Shown piece after piece: positions 33,894-42,629 of a stretch of 64,000 bases of DNA (positions are counted from its first letter, which is position 1; each line of letters begins with the position of its first letter). This DNA is from Bacillota bacterium. Lineage in GTDB: Bacteria; Bacillota; Clostridia; Lachnospirales; Lachnospiraceae. The notes beneath the pieces are model-generated. The model worked only from the letters and a program-made list of their open reading frames with translations. It did not search any database and was not told where the DNA came from. The position numbers were made by a program, and so were the translations under genes. The stretch covers positions 62,001 to 126,000 of the forward strand of contig JAEWYQ010000051.1 in the NCBI GenBank assembly GCA_023395555.1, given 5' to 3'.

Positions 33894-36434
33894 TTATTTA
33901 TACCAATTACAGATCAATTTCAGCTCTCCTTTGTCTGCCGCTGTCTCCGGCTGGCCCAAACGGGCGGCATCCGGCTGTTTCACCGTCATATTGGCAATAT
34001 ATCTGACACGGCCGCCCTTCACAAGAATCTGGCCTTCTTTCCGATAGAGATAAGTACCCCCGATATTTGCCGTCCCGCCCTCAATGACAAAGGCCGTATC
34101 TCCGGAATCCACGATATTGGTCAGCACCATGGTAAGGCCTCCCCGTTCCAGACTGACAGCAGTATCCGGCGCCCCCCACATCAGCGTGTTGTAGAATACT
34201 GCGTCGCCTTTCTCCAGGGCGCTTCTCAGATAGATCCTGCGATTAGGCGATTCAATGGTAACCAGCTCCGTATTCACCAGCTCCAGCTGCCCCGCTCCCT
34301 CCAGGAAGATACCGCATTCCCCGCCATCCGTTCCATGCCCGATCATGGTGCCGTGACTTCCCTTTCCATCCTGCAAAAAAAAGCGTACACCGTACTTTGC
34401 TGCAAATACAAAGGTATTCAGCACATGGAGCTCTGCATTCTCTCCATACAGAAATGCCTCCAGACAGCGGATCTGGTTATGCCAGAACGCCTTCCAGGTA
34501 TCGCTCTTCGGCCTGTTCGGCAGATCACACCGATACCAATAATGAGGGTTGTACTGCACATTCTCAATCCAGACTCCGCCGCTGTTCTTTCCGGCAAATA
34601 TGCCGCAGCGGATTGGAGCTCCTGACACATAGGACACATAATGATCCCTGCTCTCCACACTACCCAGGTCAAACCCCTTCCAGGCATTCACAAATACAGT
34701 ATCCACCCCATAGCACCGGTCACCCAGTGCCCGGACGGTCCACGGATAGGGAACCGGCTCCACCGGGTCCTGCCCAGGGTGATACAGAACGATTCCCCGG
34801 ATACCGCAGCTTCCGGACAGGGACAGGAATGGCTCACCCTCCTCATCACCATGTCCGCAGCACACCATCAGCACACTTCCGCCGCCCATGGTATGGCAGG
34901 GAACCTCAGCCGTACCCCGCAGCTCCACACCCGCCGGCACCCGGAGCGGCTCTGTAATCCGGTACATGCCCCCTGGAATATAGACATAGCCGCCGGTAAT
35001 TCCTGCCTGACGCAACGCCTCCCGGAAGGCTTCCGTATCATCTGCCGTTCCATCCCCTTTTGCTCCGTAATCCGTCACTACATACAGCGCATCGTTTTCC
35101 GGCCGGACAGAATAGGGATAAGGCACATGCCCCAGGTTTCTCTGGCTTGGAATCGGAAGTCTGCCCGGTTCCACAAGGAGTACTTCAGAGGAAACTCCTT
35201 CTGTCACGATAACCGGCATTTTCTCCTCCTGATCCATAAGACGGCATCCAACCATCTGGGTTCCTCCCGAACTATCCAGCATACGCAGCTGCGTTCCTCC
35301 CGAAGTGAACTCAGAATTCAGGATTGATAATCCGCCCGCATGCTGGAGAATATCCTCCGAAACGCCCTTTCCTGCAAAAGAACAGTCAAAAAAGCTTAAT
35401 TGCCCGCTTCCCTGATGGTATACCAGCTGCTCATATTCTCCTTCTACCCGGACATTACAGCCCTGGAATACTGTCCGGAAGGTCTCATCGCTCTGTATGG
35501 CCGTCTTCCTGCGCCTGCCTCCGGAAGAGATCCAGGCGTTGGTCAGCGCAATTCCGTAGGGATTACCGCAATGAAGCTGAATTCCGGTCTCACAGCCAAT
35601 GATCTGCACCTGGGACAACTGGGCATTGGGCCCGATATCCTGTTCGGAGGTAATCAGAATTCCAATTTTACAGCACTCGATTCGGATGTCATAGCCATAT
35701 TCCCAGTCGGAACGGGCCATATGGATTCCCGTTGCATGAGCAAACATATATTCCTTCAGCATCCTTACCACATCTCTCACCAGCTCCTCATTCTGCCCCT
35801 GTATTGTACCTAAGCATGCCGGATTCCTCCTCCGTTCCGCCGTCAGAAAACGTTCATACCAGACCGGGGAGACAGACAGCTCCTGCATCCGTCCGATATC
35901 AGTGGTCATATCCATAAATATCCCCTGCTTCAGAGGTGACATCCGTACCTTTCGGATGAAATGCAATTCATTGCCATCCGGACCGCATACAATGGCAATC
36001 CAGGGATTTACGAAGGTCACCCTCTCTATGGTAATGCTGTCCGTTCCCTGCTGCCGTACTGCAGGCGGATATGGGACCGGATTCCGGATATCCTGATCCG
36101 GATGATACAGGCATACTCCGATCAGCCCGCTGCAGGCCTTCATCGCAATCTGCATTCCTTCCTCCGTCCCTCTGTTGTAATAGCAGCAGATGACCGTATC
36201 ATCGCCATCCCCATGCAGCATTACCGAGGTATGTATCACCAGCATCCCGTACAGCGCATAGTGCCCTGCCGGAAGATATACCGTCCCTCCGCCTGCCTTC
36301 CGGCAATCATCAACCGCCCGCTGCAAAGCCTCTGTACAGTCCGTATTTCCGGAGACATCCAGCCCATATTCCGAGGCATCGACAGCTGCAATAAACCGCC
36401 CATCCTCTTTCATTCTTTCCGTCACTACCTTCAT
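33894..36434 (-). CDS. Cytoplasmic protein with two right-handed beta-helix (pectate-lyase-3-like) domains
   Basis: 846 residues, no signal peptide. Two domain starts: YGLDVSGNTDCTEALQRAVD with GGGTVYLPAGHYALYG (about 22-65), and VVTDYGAKGDGTADDTEAFR with GGYVYIPGGMYRITEPLRVP (about 455-505). The second is a textbook Pectate_lyase_3 opening. It shares layout and many core segments (VPYPYS/VPYPYT before each half, VNPWIAIVCGPDGNE versus VNSYIGVVQGPNGSG) with the secreted 1159-residue protein downstream, so the two are paralogues. Inferred role: processing of imported oligosaccharides. Catalytic residues not assigned. GGAGG precedes the ATG. Confidence 0.8.
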   Translation of the reverse strand: MKVVTERMKEDGRFIAAVDASEYGLDVSGNTDCTEALQRAVDDCRKAGGGTVYLPAGHYALYGMLVIHTSVMLHGDGDDTVICCYYNRGTEEGMQIAMKACSGLIGVCLYHPDQDIRNPVPYPPAVRQQGTDSITIERVTFVNPWIAIVCGPDGNELHFIRKVRMSPLKQGIFMDMTTDIGRMQELSVSPVWYERFLTAERRRNPACLGTIQGQNEELVRDVVRMLKEYMFAHATGIHMARSDWEYGYDIRIECCKIGILITSEQDIGPNAQLSQVQIIGCETGIQLHCGNPYGIALTNAWISSGGRRRKTAIQSDETFRTVFQGCNVRVEGEYEQLVYHQGSGQLSFFDCSFAGKGVSEDILQHAGGLSILNSEFTSGGTQLRMLDSSGGTQMVGCRLMDQEEKMPVIVTEGVSSEVLLVEPGRLPIPSQRNLGHVPYPYSVRPENDALYVVTDYGAKGDGTADDTEAFREALRQAGITGGYVYIPGGMYRITEPLRVPAGVELRGTAEVPCHTMGGGSVLMVCCGHGDEEGEPFLSLSGSCGIRGIVLYHPGQDPVEPVPYPWTVRALGDRCYGVDTVFVNAWKGFDLGSVESRDHYVSYVSGAPIRCGIFAGKNSGGVWIENVQYNPHYWYRCDLPNRPKSDTWKAFWHNQIRCLEAFLYGENAELHVLNTFVFAAKYGVRFFLQDGKGSHGTMIGHGTDGGECGIFLEGAGQLELVNTELVTIESPNRRIYLRSALEKGDAVFYNTLMWGAPDTAVSLERGGLTMVLTNIVDSGDTAFVIEGGTANIGGTYLYRKEGQILVKGGRVRYIANMTVKQPDAARLGQPETAADKGELKLICNWYK

Positions 36435-36452
36435 CGTCTTCCTCCATGCATA

Positions 36453-39400
36453 TCATACTCTTTTCAACCAACTGTCACCTTCATACACAACCTTCACCGT
36501 CTTTATTTCAAACGGACGGAATGCCAGGCTGCCGCTGCAGTCCCCGATCACCTCTTCCAGCATATCCGTCTCAAAGAGCTCTTTTACCGGATGCCGGAAG
36601 CGGAGCGTGGTATTGGCATATGCACCTTCCGCCTCATACAAGCGTAAAATATAGGCATTCTGCTTATCCTCACAGGGCTTGATGGTCTCAATGATCACAT
36701 TATCAGCATCCAGCGATACGAAGGATGAGCTCTGCTCACACACTCCATCCGTTGTCAGCACCGGATAATTCAGCTCATATGCAGGCCAAATGACATTGCC
36801 CGCTTCAAAACCGCCTGTATGGGGATGGAATACATAAGTGCATTGGTGAATCCCCTTATCTCCATGGTAATCCGGGCGGATGCCTCCTTTATGAAGGGAG
36901 AGGCGCATCTTAGAATCTTTTACGGAAATGCCGTATTTACAGTCATTCAGGATAGAGATTCCATATCTGTTCTCCGACAAATCCGTGTATTTATGATTGC
37001 ATACCTCGAACTTCGCCTTCTCCTCCATAGTATTGCGGGAAACCGTGCGCTTCAGGCAGCCGAATTGAATCTCCTGTCTGACTTCATCAGAATGCAGCGA
37101 TACATCAAAGGCGCTCTTCAGGAATCGGTGATTATCCTGCCAGTCCATCACGGTCTCGAAGGTAATGTCCCTATTCTCCCCATGAATAATCATATCCTGA
37201 AGAACTGTGGAGCGTTCCGCAATCCGGTACCGGCTGCGGATGCGGTATTCCACCGCCCCGTCACTGATCACCCTGCGGTCCAGCAATTCGGCACTGTCAC
37301 GGAACTTCATCTCCATGTCGGCGTCAATATCCCAATTATCCCAATAATTCGGGATGTCCTCCGCTATCAGGAAGGTGTTGAGAGCATAACCTTCTCCGCA
37401 CAGCTCCCGGTTCAGGGTCCGGTCCACATAGGAGCAGATGTATCCCTTATCGTCGAAGAGGATCTTCTCATAAGGTGTTATCAAACTCTCCCCCTCCCGG
37501 ATAAAGCAGGACGGGGATATTACTTCCCCCTTCTCCCACTCCAGAACCACCGAGCCGTAAGCAGGCACGGTAACGCCATAGACTGCCAGCTTCCTGCCGC
37601 CATGAATATTCTCCGTAATCTGTTGGAGATAGTTTCCTCGAATCCGCTGTCCCTCCCGGTAATCCAAATAGATGACATCATCCCTGTCAAAGGAAACCGG
37701 GTTCACTACTGTGACACAATTGGCGCTTCCCTTATCCTGGCGGGATGCAAGCAGCTTTTCAATCTCCTTCTGCGTATCCTGAATCAGCGCCGTAGTCTCG
37801 GCAATGGATTCCTGATGCGCCCTGGGGATGCAGGTTCCGGGCAGAATATCATGGAACTGGTTGACCAGAAGGGTCTCCAGGAAGTCCGCAATCCCGGCGC
37901 TGTCTGCCCTCGCACGCTCCCTCACCGCTTTTTCCACCGTAAGGAATTCCAGATTGTGAATTTGCCGCTCCGCAAGGCGGTTATTGCGCTTAATGGTATG
38001 CTGATTGGTCAGGGTCCCTCTGTGAAGCTCCAGATAAAGCTCTCCATGATAGACGGACACATTCTCTGAAGTATCCTCCAGCAGCTTCATGAAATCTCCC
38101 ACCAGGATATGCTCCGAACGGGGCAGCCCTTCCAGATCGGTAATTCTTCTTGCCATCTCAATCATCTCGAACTGCGGGCCGCCTCCTCCGTCTCCAAAGC
38201 CATAGGACAGCAGGCGCTTATCCGAAACCGTCTTCTCCTTAACCGAATCCCTTCCGTTCACCACATACTCCATCAGGCTCTCCGGATCAGGCCATAGATG
38301 GGTCTTGTTCAAATGGGTGAACACCTGTGTTCCGTCAATCCCCTTCCAATAGAAGGTGTCATAAGGGAACTCCGTAGTATCATTCCACGCCATCTTTGTT
38401 GTGAGAAAATATTCCACATGACATCCCTTCATAATCTGGGGAATGGATGCACTGTATCCAAAGGTATCCGGCAGCCAGAAGCAGTTGGAGGTATAGCCGA
38501 AATATTTTCTGGTAAATCTCTGTCCCCACAGAAATTGCCGTATCATCGATTCCCCGGAAGTAATATTACAGTCACACTCAATCCATACACCGCCGTTGGG
38601 CTCATACCTGCCCTGGGCAATCTGCTTCCTGATCTGCTCAAATAGCTGCGGATAGTGCCTCCGAATCATCTCCCCATGATATGCAGAGCTTTGAATAAAT
38701 TTATACTCCGGGTACTGCTCCATTAGATTCAGTTCATTGGAGTAGGTTCTGGCACATTTTTTAATGGTCTCTCCCTTATGCCACAACCATGCCGTATCCA
38801 TATGGGAATGCCCGATCAGGCCGGCAAAAGGAGCAGTTTGTGAGTTCTTCTTCGCCAGCTGCTCCTGCAGAAGCTGATTCGCCGCAGAAATCTGTTCCAG
38901 GAACACCTCCCGGTCCACATTCTCCACAGAGTAGTATATATTCTCATGAATCTTCGTCATCGTGCGTATCAGGTCCGCTCTGCGATAGCTGTTATGATCC
39001 AGCCTTCGGATCATCTGGTTGACTGTCTTCAGATTAAAATAGAACTGGTTCAAAAGCCGGTTCTTCACACATACATCCACCGAATCATAACGAAAGGTAT
39101 AATCCATCTTCCCATCCGCATTCCAGGGGTCGCAGCCAATGACATAATGGCCGGAATAGTACTCCAGAGCCAGGTCTATCGCCTCACCGGCAGCCGCATC
39201 CTGCCGGAACATATCACAATAATGATTCCCATGCCCCGTCACCACAATCTTGGTACAGAAGGTTCCAAAAGGCATGCCATTCACCCACAGCATCGCCTCA
39301 TATCCGCCAATTTCGGGATACAGATACAGGGTCTGCCCCTCCAGCTCCTCCGGCACCCGGTACGTACCCTTGAACCAGCAATAGCTGCTTTCCCCGCCCC

Positions 39401-39581
39401 AGGTATCGCCTGCCTTGCATGGGGTGAACAGCTCTGCGGGCGGAATGTCATGCAGAGACTCTGCCGTATCATAACGTCCCATCTCCACTTCCCCCACCTT
39501 GTCAAAAAGCATATTACTGATTTTTTCTTCAAATTTTTTCAGTTTAGACAGCATTTTCTCGATTTGCTTCTCATTCAGCAT
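36453..39581 (-). CDS. Alpha-mannosidase, glycoside hydrolase family 38
   Basis: 1042 residues, the usual GH38 length, cytoplasmic. It releases mannose from alpha-mannosides. An N-terminal beta-sandwich (about 1-170) precedes the catalytic barrel, which starts at GLIGHSHMDTAWLWHKGET with zinc ligands His260 and Asp262. The nucleophile is Asp372 in WLPDTFGYS. A helical bundle and C-terminal sandwiches follow. ATG 39581 follows AGGAGG by eight bases; an upstream in-frame start at 39626 would put the ribosome site inside the gene. It is the first gene of the operon that continues through both beta-helix genes to GH43. Confidence 0.95.
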   Translation of the reverse strand: MLNEKQIEKMLSKLKKFEEKISNMLFDKVGEVEMGRYDTAESLHDIPPAELFTPCKAGDTWGGESSYCWFKGTYRVPEELEGQTLYLYPEIGGYEAMLWVNGMPFGTFCTKIVVTGHGNHYCDMFRQDAAAGEAIDLALEYYSGHYVIGCDPWNADGKMDYTFRYDSVDVCVKNRLLNQFYFNLKTVNQMIRRLDHNSYRRADLIRTMTKIHENIYYSVENVDREVFLEQISAANQLLQEQLAKKNSQTAPFAGLIGHSHMDTAWLWHKGETIKKCARTYSNELNLMEQYPEYKFIQSSAYHGEMIRRHYPQLFEQIRKQIAQGRYEPNGGVWIECDCNITSGESMIRQFLWGQRFTRKYFGYTSNCFWLPDTFGYSASIPQIMKGCHVEYFLTTKMAWNDTTEFPYDTFYWKGIDGTQVFTHLNKTHLWPDPESLMEYVVNGRDSVKEKTVSDKRLLSYGFGDGGGGPQFEMIEMARRITDLEGLPRSEHILVGDFMKLLEDTSENVSVYHGELYLELHRGTLTNQHTIKRNNRLAERQIHNLEFLTVEKAVRERARADSAGIADFLETLLVNQFHDILPGTCIPRAHQESIAETTALIQDTQKEIEKLLASRQDKGSANCVTVVNPVSFDRDDVIYLDYREGQRIRGNYLQQITENIHGGRKLAVYGVTVPAYGSVVLEWEKGEVISPSCFIREGESLITPYEKILFDDKGYICSYVDRTLNRELCGEGYALNTFLIAEDIPNYWDNWDIDADMEMKFRDSAELLDRRVISDGAVEYRIRSRYRIAERSTVLQDMIIHGENRDITFETVMDWQDNHRFLKSAFDVSLHSDEVRQEIQFGCLKRTVSRNTMEEKAKFEVCNHKYTDLSENRYGISILNDCKYGISVKDSKMRLSLHKGGIRPDYHGDKGIHQCTYVFHPHTGGFEAGNVIWPAYELNYPVLTTDGVCEQSSSFVSLDADNVIIETIKPCEDKQNAYILRLYEAEGAYANTTLRFRHPVKELFETDMLEEVIGDCSGSLAFRPFEIKTVKVVYEGDSWLKRV

Positions 39582-39658
39582 CTTTCTACCTCCTGCTTGA
39601 TCTATCGTTGTCTTATAACTCGTCATAAAATGGATTGGTTGTGTTTATACATATCTTA

Positions 39659-39700
39659 TATATATCATATTCAGCTTATTTTGTAAATATGATATATCAT
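39659..39700 (-). promoter_or_regulatory. Mannosidase operon promoter flanked by two operators
   Basis: On the minus strand, TTTACA (39682-39687), 17-base spacer, TATATA (39659-39664). A perfect 12-base palindrome, ATGATATATCAT (39689-39700), abuts the -35. A second copy, ATATGATATATA, covers the -10. The two centres are about 32 bases apart, three helical turns. Confidence 0.7.
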
Positions 39701-39741
39701 TTTTGTTCATTATTTTTTATAACATGAAAGAAGAACGAAAA

Positions 39742-39777
39742 AGAACGCTAAAAATTAAAAATAACCTTCAGCGTTCT
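39742..39777 (-). terminator. Terminator of the cobalamin operon
   Basis: On the minus strand, stem AGAACGCT / AGCGTTCT (39770-39777 with 39742-39749), 20-base loop, followed by TTTTC. It lies about 70 bases after the stop of the last cobalamin-operon gene and separates it from the mannosidase promoter. Confidence 0.75.
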
Positions 39778-39845
39778 GCTTAAAACTTTTATATGACTGG
39801 CCAAAATCTTTTTGCCTGTTTTTATATCATTTCGGCGCTCTGCTT

Positions 39846-40115
39846 CTATGTATGACGCTTTTCCGGAACAGTACCTGCCTTTAGATATTGTATGATTTTA
39901 TCATAGTTCTCCGGATGGTGAGGAAAATCACAGCCGGCGCACACCTTCAGCCTTCCGCCCTCCCGCTCCTTATAGACCGGCTTTCCCGGGCATCTCTCCC
40001 AGGTATAAAAGGGACAGTAGCAAAAAAGACAGTTCAGCTCCTGAATTCCCTTATGGCAGGGATAGTACTGGCAGTCCCTGTTGGCAAAAAAACGGTACGA
40101 ATTCTCCATATGCAA
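39846..40115 (-). CDS. Cysteine-rich small-domain protein
   Basis: 89 residues with eight or more cysteines in metal-binding patterns: CQYYPCHKG, CLFCYCPF, ERCPG and KVCAGCDFPH. It matches the Cys-rich small domain often encoded beside cobalamin genes. It probably binds zinc or another metal; its role in the cobalamin pathway is not established. It directly abuts cobI (stop and start adjacent) and ends the operon. Confidence 0.8.
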   Translation of the reverse strand: MHMENSYRFFANRDCQYYPCHKGIQELNCLFCYCPFYTWERCPGKPVYKEREGGRLKVCAGCDFPHHPENYDKIIQYLKAGTVPEKRHT

Positions 40116-40859
40116 TCAGCCCTTTCCTGCTCTTTCTTTTACAATGACAATGGTCAGATAGCTGCTGTCAATATCCATATGCTCTATTCCGCTGCTAATT
40201 CTCTCATTGACCATACCGCAATTCTCTACCGTATACACTTCCAGCTTCCCAATGCCTTCATACTCCTGCAATGCCTTCTTTAATTCTGCCAGCTTTCTGC
40301 CGGATTTCATGTATATTCTGGTTCCCTTCCGCTCCAGGGTGCCGGAGATATCATAGGAACCGGGGATGATGTGTATCTCTTCCTTATTATCCCCCAGGGA
40401 GATTCCAAGAGACGCAGCCGCCGCACAAAAAGAGGGAATCCCGCTGACCATTTCCGCCCTGCCGTGATATTGTCCCGGCATATCCGCCGGTAATGCCATT
40501 ACTCTGCTGTGGATATAGCTGTAAGTGGAATATACCGAAGGATCCCCTATGGTAAGAAAGGCCACGGTCTTATCCGCATCCAGCAGTCGGATTACCTCCT
40601 CATAAATACGATCATGTACCTGTTTCAAAATCGCCTTATCCTTGATCATGGGAAAGGGCTTGCAGAGTATTTCCTTTTCATCCAGCTCCGGATATACCTG
40701 CTTTACAATCCGGTAAGCATAGCATTCCTCCTTCGGCTCGGAGGGAAGGATAACAACATCACTTTCACGGATGCATCTTAGTGCCTTCAGCGTTAATAAT
40801 TCCGGATCTCCGGGACCCACTCCCACTCCATATAAAATGCCGCTCATAGCTATCCCCAT
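40116..40859 (-). CDS. cbiL: Precorrin-2 / cobalt-factor II C20-methyltransferase
   Basis: 247 residues. SAM-dependent methylation of C-20 of the tetrapyrrole in corrin-ring synthesis. The tetrapyrrole methylase signature GVGVGPGDPELLTLKAL lies at the N-terminus. FLTIGDPSVYSTYSYI, GIPSFCAAAASLG and VYTVENCGM are further family motifs. With CbiK nearby (early cobalt insertion) the anaerobic name cbiL fits better than cobI. The start is either ATG 40859 or the ATG five codons later (MSGILYGVG). It is in the riboswitch-controlled operon. Confidence 0.9.
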   Translation of the reverse strand: MGIAMSGILYGVGVGPGDPELLTLKALRCIRESDVVILPSEPKEECYAYRIVKQVYPELDEKEILCKPFPMIKDKAILKQVHDRIYEEVIRLLDADKTVAFLTIGDPSVYSTYSYIHSRVMALPADMPGQYHGRAEMVSGIPSFCAAAASLGISLGDNKEEIHIIPGSYDISGTLERKGTRIYMKSGRKLAELKKALQEYEGIGKLEVYTVENCGMVNERISSGIEHMDIDSSYLTIVIVKERAGKG

Positions 40860-40867
40860 CCTTTCCC

Positions 40868-41629
40868 TTACAAATCAAAAATATAATGCTTCCTTCCGTC
40901 ATCACCGGAAATACATCCCATTCTGACCTGGAACACCTCTTCCAGAATACCGCTTTGATACACTTCCTCAGGGGATCCCTGCATTGCCATGGTTCCCCGG
41001 CTCATGACCACAAGGGAATCCGAGCAGTTCATTGCATAATTCAGATCATGCAGTACCGCAATCACCGTCTTTCCCTGTCCCCTCATCTCTTTCATCAGCT
41101 CCAGCAGCTCCAGCTGATAACGGATATCCAGATGAGCAGCCGGTTCATCCATCAGAAGGGTGTCCGCCTCTCCTGCCAGCACCATAGCCAGGGATACCTT
41201 CTGCTTCTGTCCCCCGGACAGCTCTTCCACCCTCTTCTCCTTAAGCTGCAGTATTCCTGCTCTCTCCATGGCCCTGCGGCAATACTCATAGTCCTCCTTT
41301 CTATATCTCCTGGGATAAGAAAGATAGGGGAATCTGCCATGCAGTACCATCCGCCCCACGGTAATGGCCCCTGCCTGACGGCTCTGAGGCAGATAAGCCA
41401 GCTGTCCGGCATACTCCTTCTCCGGAATATCCCTTCTCTCCCTGCCATTCAAATATATGCCGCCGCTCTGAACCTCACACAGGCCCAGAATCGCTTTCAA
41501 AAGGGTGCTTTTCCCGCTCCCGTTAGGACCGATGACGGAAGTAATCCCGCCCTGCTCAAAGCCGATGCTGATCTCTCTGATCACCGGCAGTCTCCCGTAT
41601 CCTGCGGTAATATTGTCCAATTTAAGCAT
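40868..41629 (-). CDS. ABC transporter ATPase, FecE/BtuD type
   Basis: 253 residues. Walker A GPNGSGKST (34-42), signature LSGGQKQKV, Walker B TLLMDEPAAHLD and switch His in VLHDLNYA. It powers the FecCD-type permease, whose stop codon it overlaps by eight bases, so the two are translationally coupled. ATG 41629 follows GGAGGGG; an in-frame extension upstream lacks any such site. Substrate is probably a corrinoid, given the riboswitch, with iron-siderophore or haem as alternatives. Confidence 0.9.
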   Translation of the reverse strand: MLKLDNITAGYGRLPVIREISIGFEQGGITSVIGPNGSGKSTLLKAILGLCEVQSGGIYLNGRERRDIPEKEYAGQLAYLPQSRQAGAITVGRMVLHGRFPYLSYPRRYRKEDYEYCRRAMERAGILQLKEKRVEELSGGQKQKVSLAMVLAGEADTLLMDEPAAHLDIRYQLELLELMKEMRGQGKTVIAVLHDLNYAMNCSDSLVVMSRGTMAMQGSPEEVYQSGILEEVFQVRMGCISGDDGRKHYIFDL

Positions 41630-42620
41630 TCTGTCCCCTCCTTTTCCCGCGAAACAGCAGCCATATGAAAAACGGCGCGCCGAGAAATGACAGGATAATC
41701 CCCACCGGCAGCTCATAGGGTGCAAACCAGGTTCTGGCGGCATAATCACAGGCTAATAAAAATAACGCTCCCAGCAATGCGCTTGCCAGGATGAAATATT
41801 TGCTCTCTTCCCCCACCAGCATTCTGGCGATATGGGGAATGATCAGGCCGATAAATCCCAACAGCCCCGCAAAGCTCACAGCCGCGCCGGAGAGCACCGC
41901 TGCCAGCATTAAGAACAGGAAACGGTAAAATGCCACCGGCAAGCCCAGGGTCTTTGCCGTATCCTCGCCCAGGGACAATACCTCCAGTTCATTATGAAGA
42001 AGCAGGGACAAAAGCACTGCAAGCACTACGGCGATAGCCGCATATTGCAGAGTAGTGGTATGAATATTACTTAAACCGCCGATTTTAAAAGCATTGCCTG
42101 CAATCAGCGAGGTCTCGCTGAAGGTATACACCGCGTCTGCCGCACCGCTCAGCAGGCTGTTGATGGCAATGCCCGCCAGGATCAGTGTGATCTTAGAGGA
42201 ACCGGTTCTTTTGCCAAGGAAATACACGAAGAGCACCGTCAGCAGCGCTCCCGCAAATGCCGCCAGGGGAAGGATACGGTAGGAGCCGGGCAGAATTACT
42301 CCGGCCAGGACAACGGCAAGTCCCGCGCCGGAGTTGACACCGATGAGATTCGGCCCTGCAAGGGGGTTATTGAATATTGTCTGGATGATCGCGCCTGCCA
42401 CCGCAAGCCCCATCCCGGCAATAACCGCACCGGCCACCCTTGGAAGCCGCACATGCAGAATAATCCTCCCTGCCGCCGTAAGCCCGTCATCATTCACCAA
42501 CTCCCGCAAGTCCTGGAGGGACAGCTTTACAGGCCCTCCAAGGACACCTGCCGCAATCATAATCAGAAGCAGAAGAAATATGATTCCTATTCTTTTCTGA
42601 CTTTTCTTCATCCAATCCAC
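41622..42620 (-). CDS. ABC transporter permease, FecCD/BtuC family
   Basis: 332 residues with about nine membrane helices. Family segments visible: LRLPRVAGAVIAGMGLAVAG-like VRLPRVAGAVIAGMGLA, QTIFNNPLAGPNLIGVNSGA, and GFIGLIIPHIARMLVG near the ATPase contact. It carries the solute released by the upstream binding protein. It lies 9 bases after that gene and overlaps the ATPase gene. Confidence 0.93.
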   Translation of the reverse strand: MDWMKKSQKRIGIIFLLLLIMIAAGVLGGPVKLSLQDLRELVNDDGLTAAGRIILHVRLPRVAGAVIAGMGLAVAGAIIQTIFNNPLAGPNLIGVNSGAGLAVVLAGVILPGSYRILPLAAFAGALLTVLFVYFLGKRTGSSKITLILAGIAINSLLSGAADAVYTFSETSLIAGNAFKIGGLSNIHTTTLQYAAIAVVLAVLLSLLLHNELEVLSLGEDTAKTLGLPVAFYRFLFLMLAAVLSGAAVSFAGLLGFIGLIIPHIARMLVGEESKYFILASALLGALFLLACDYAARTWFAPYELPVGIILSFLGAPFFIWLLFRGKRRGQNA

Positions 42621-42629
42621 CTCCGTACC

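Noticed and set aside
36819..38069. Long plus-strand frame opposite the mannosidase gene
   Set aside because: It mirrors codon bias of the GH38 gene and has no protein-like features or start signal.
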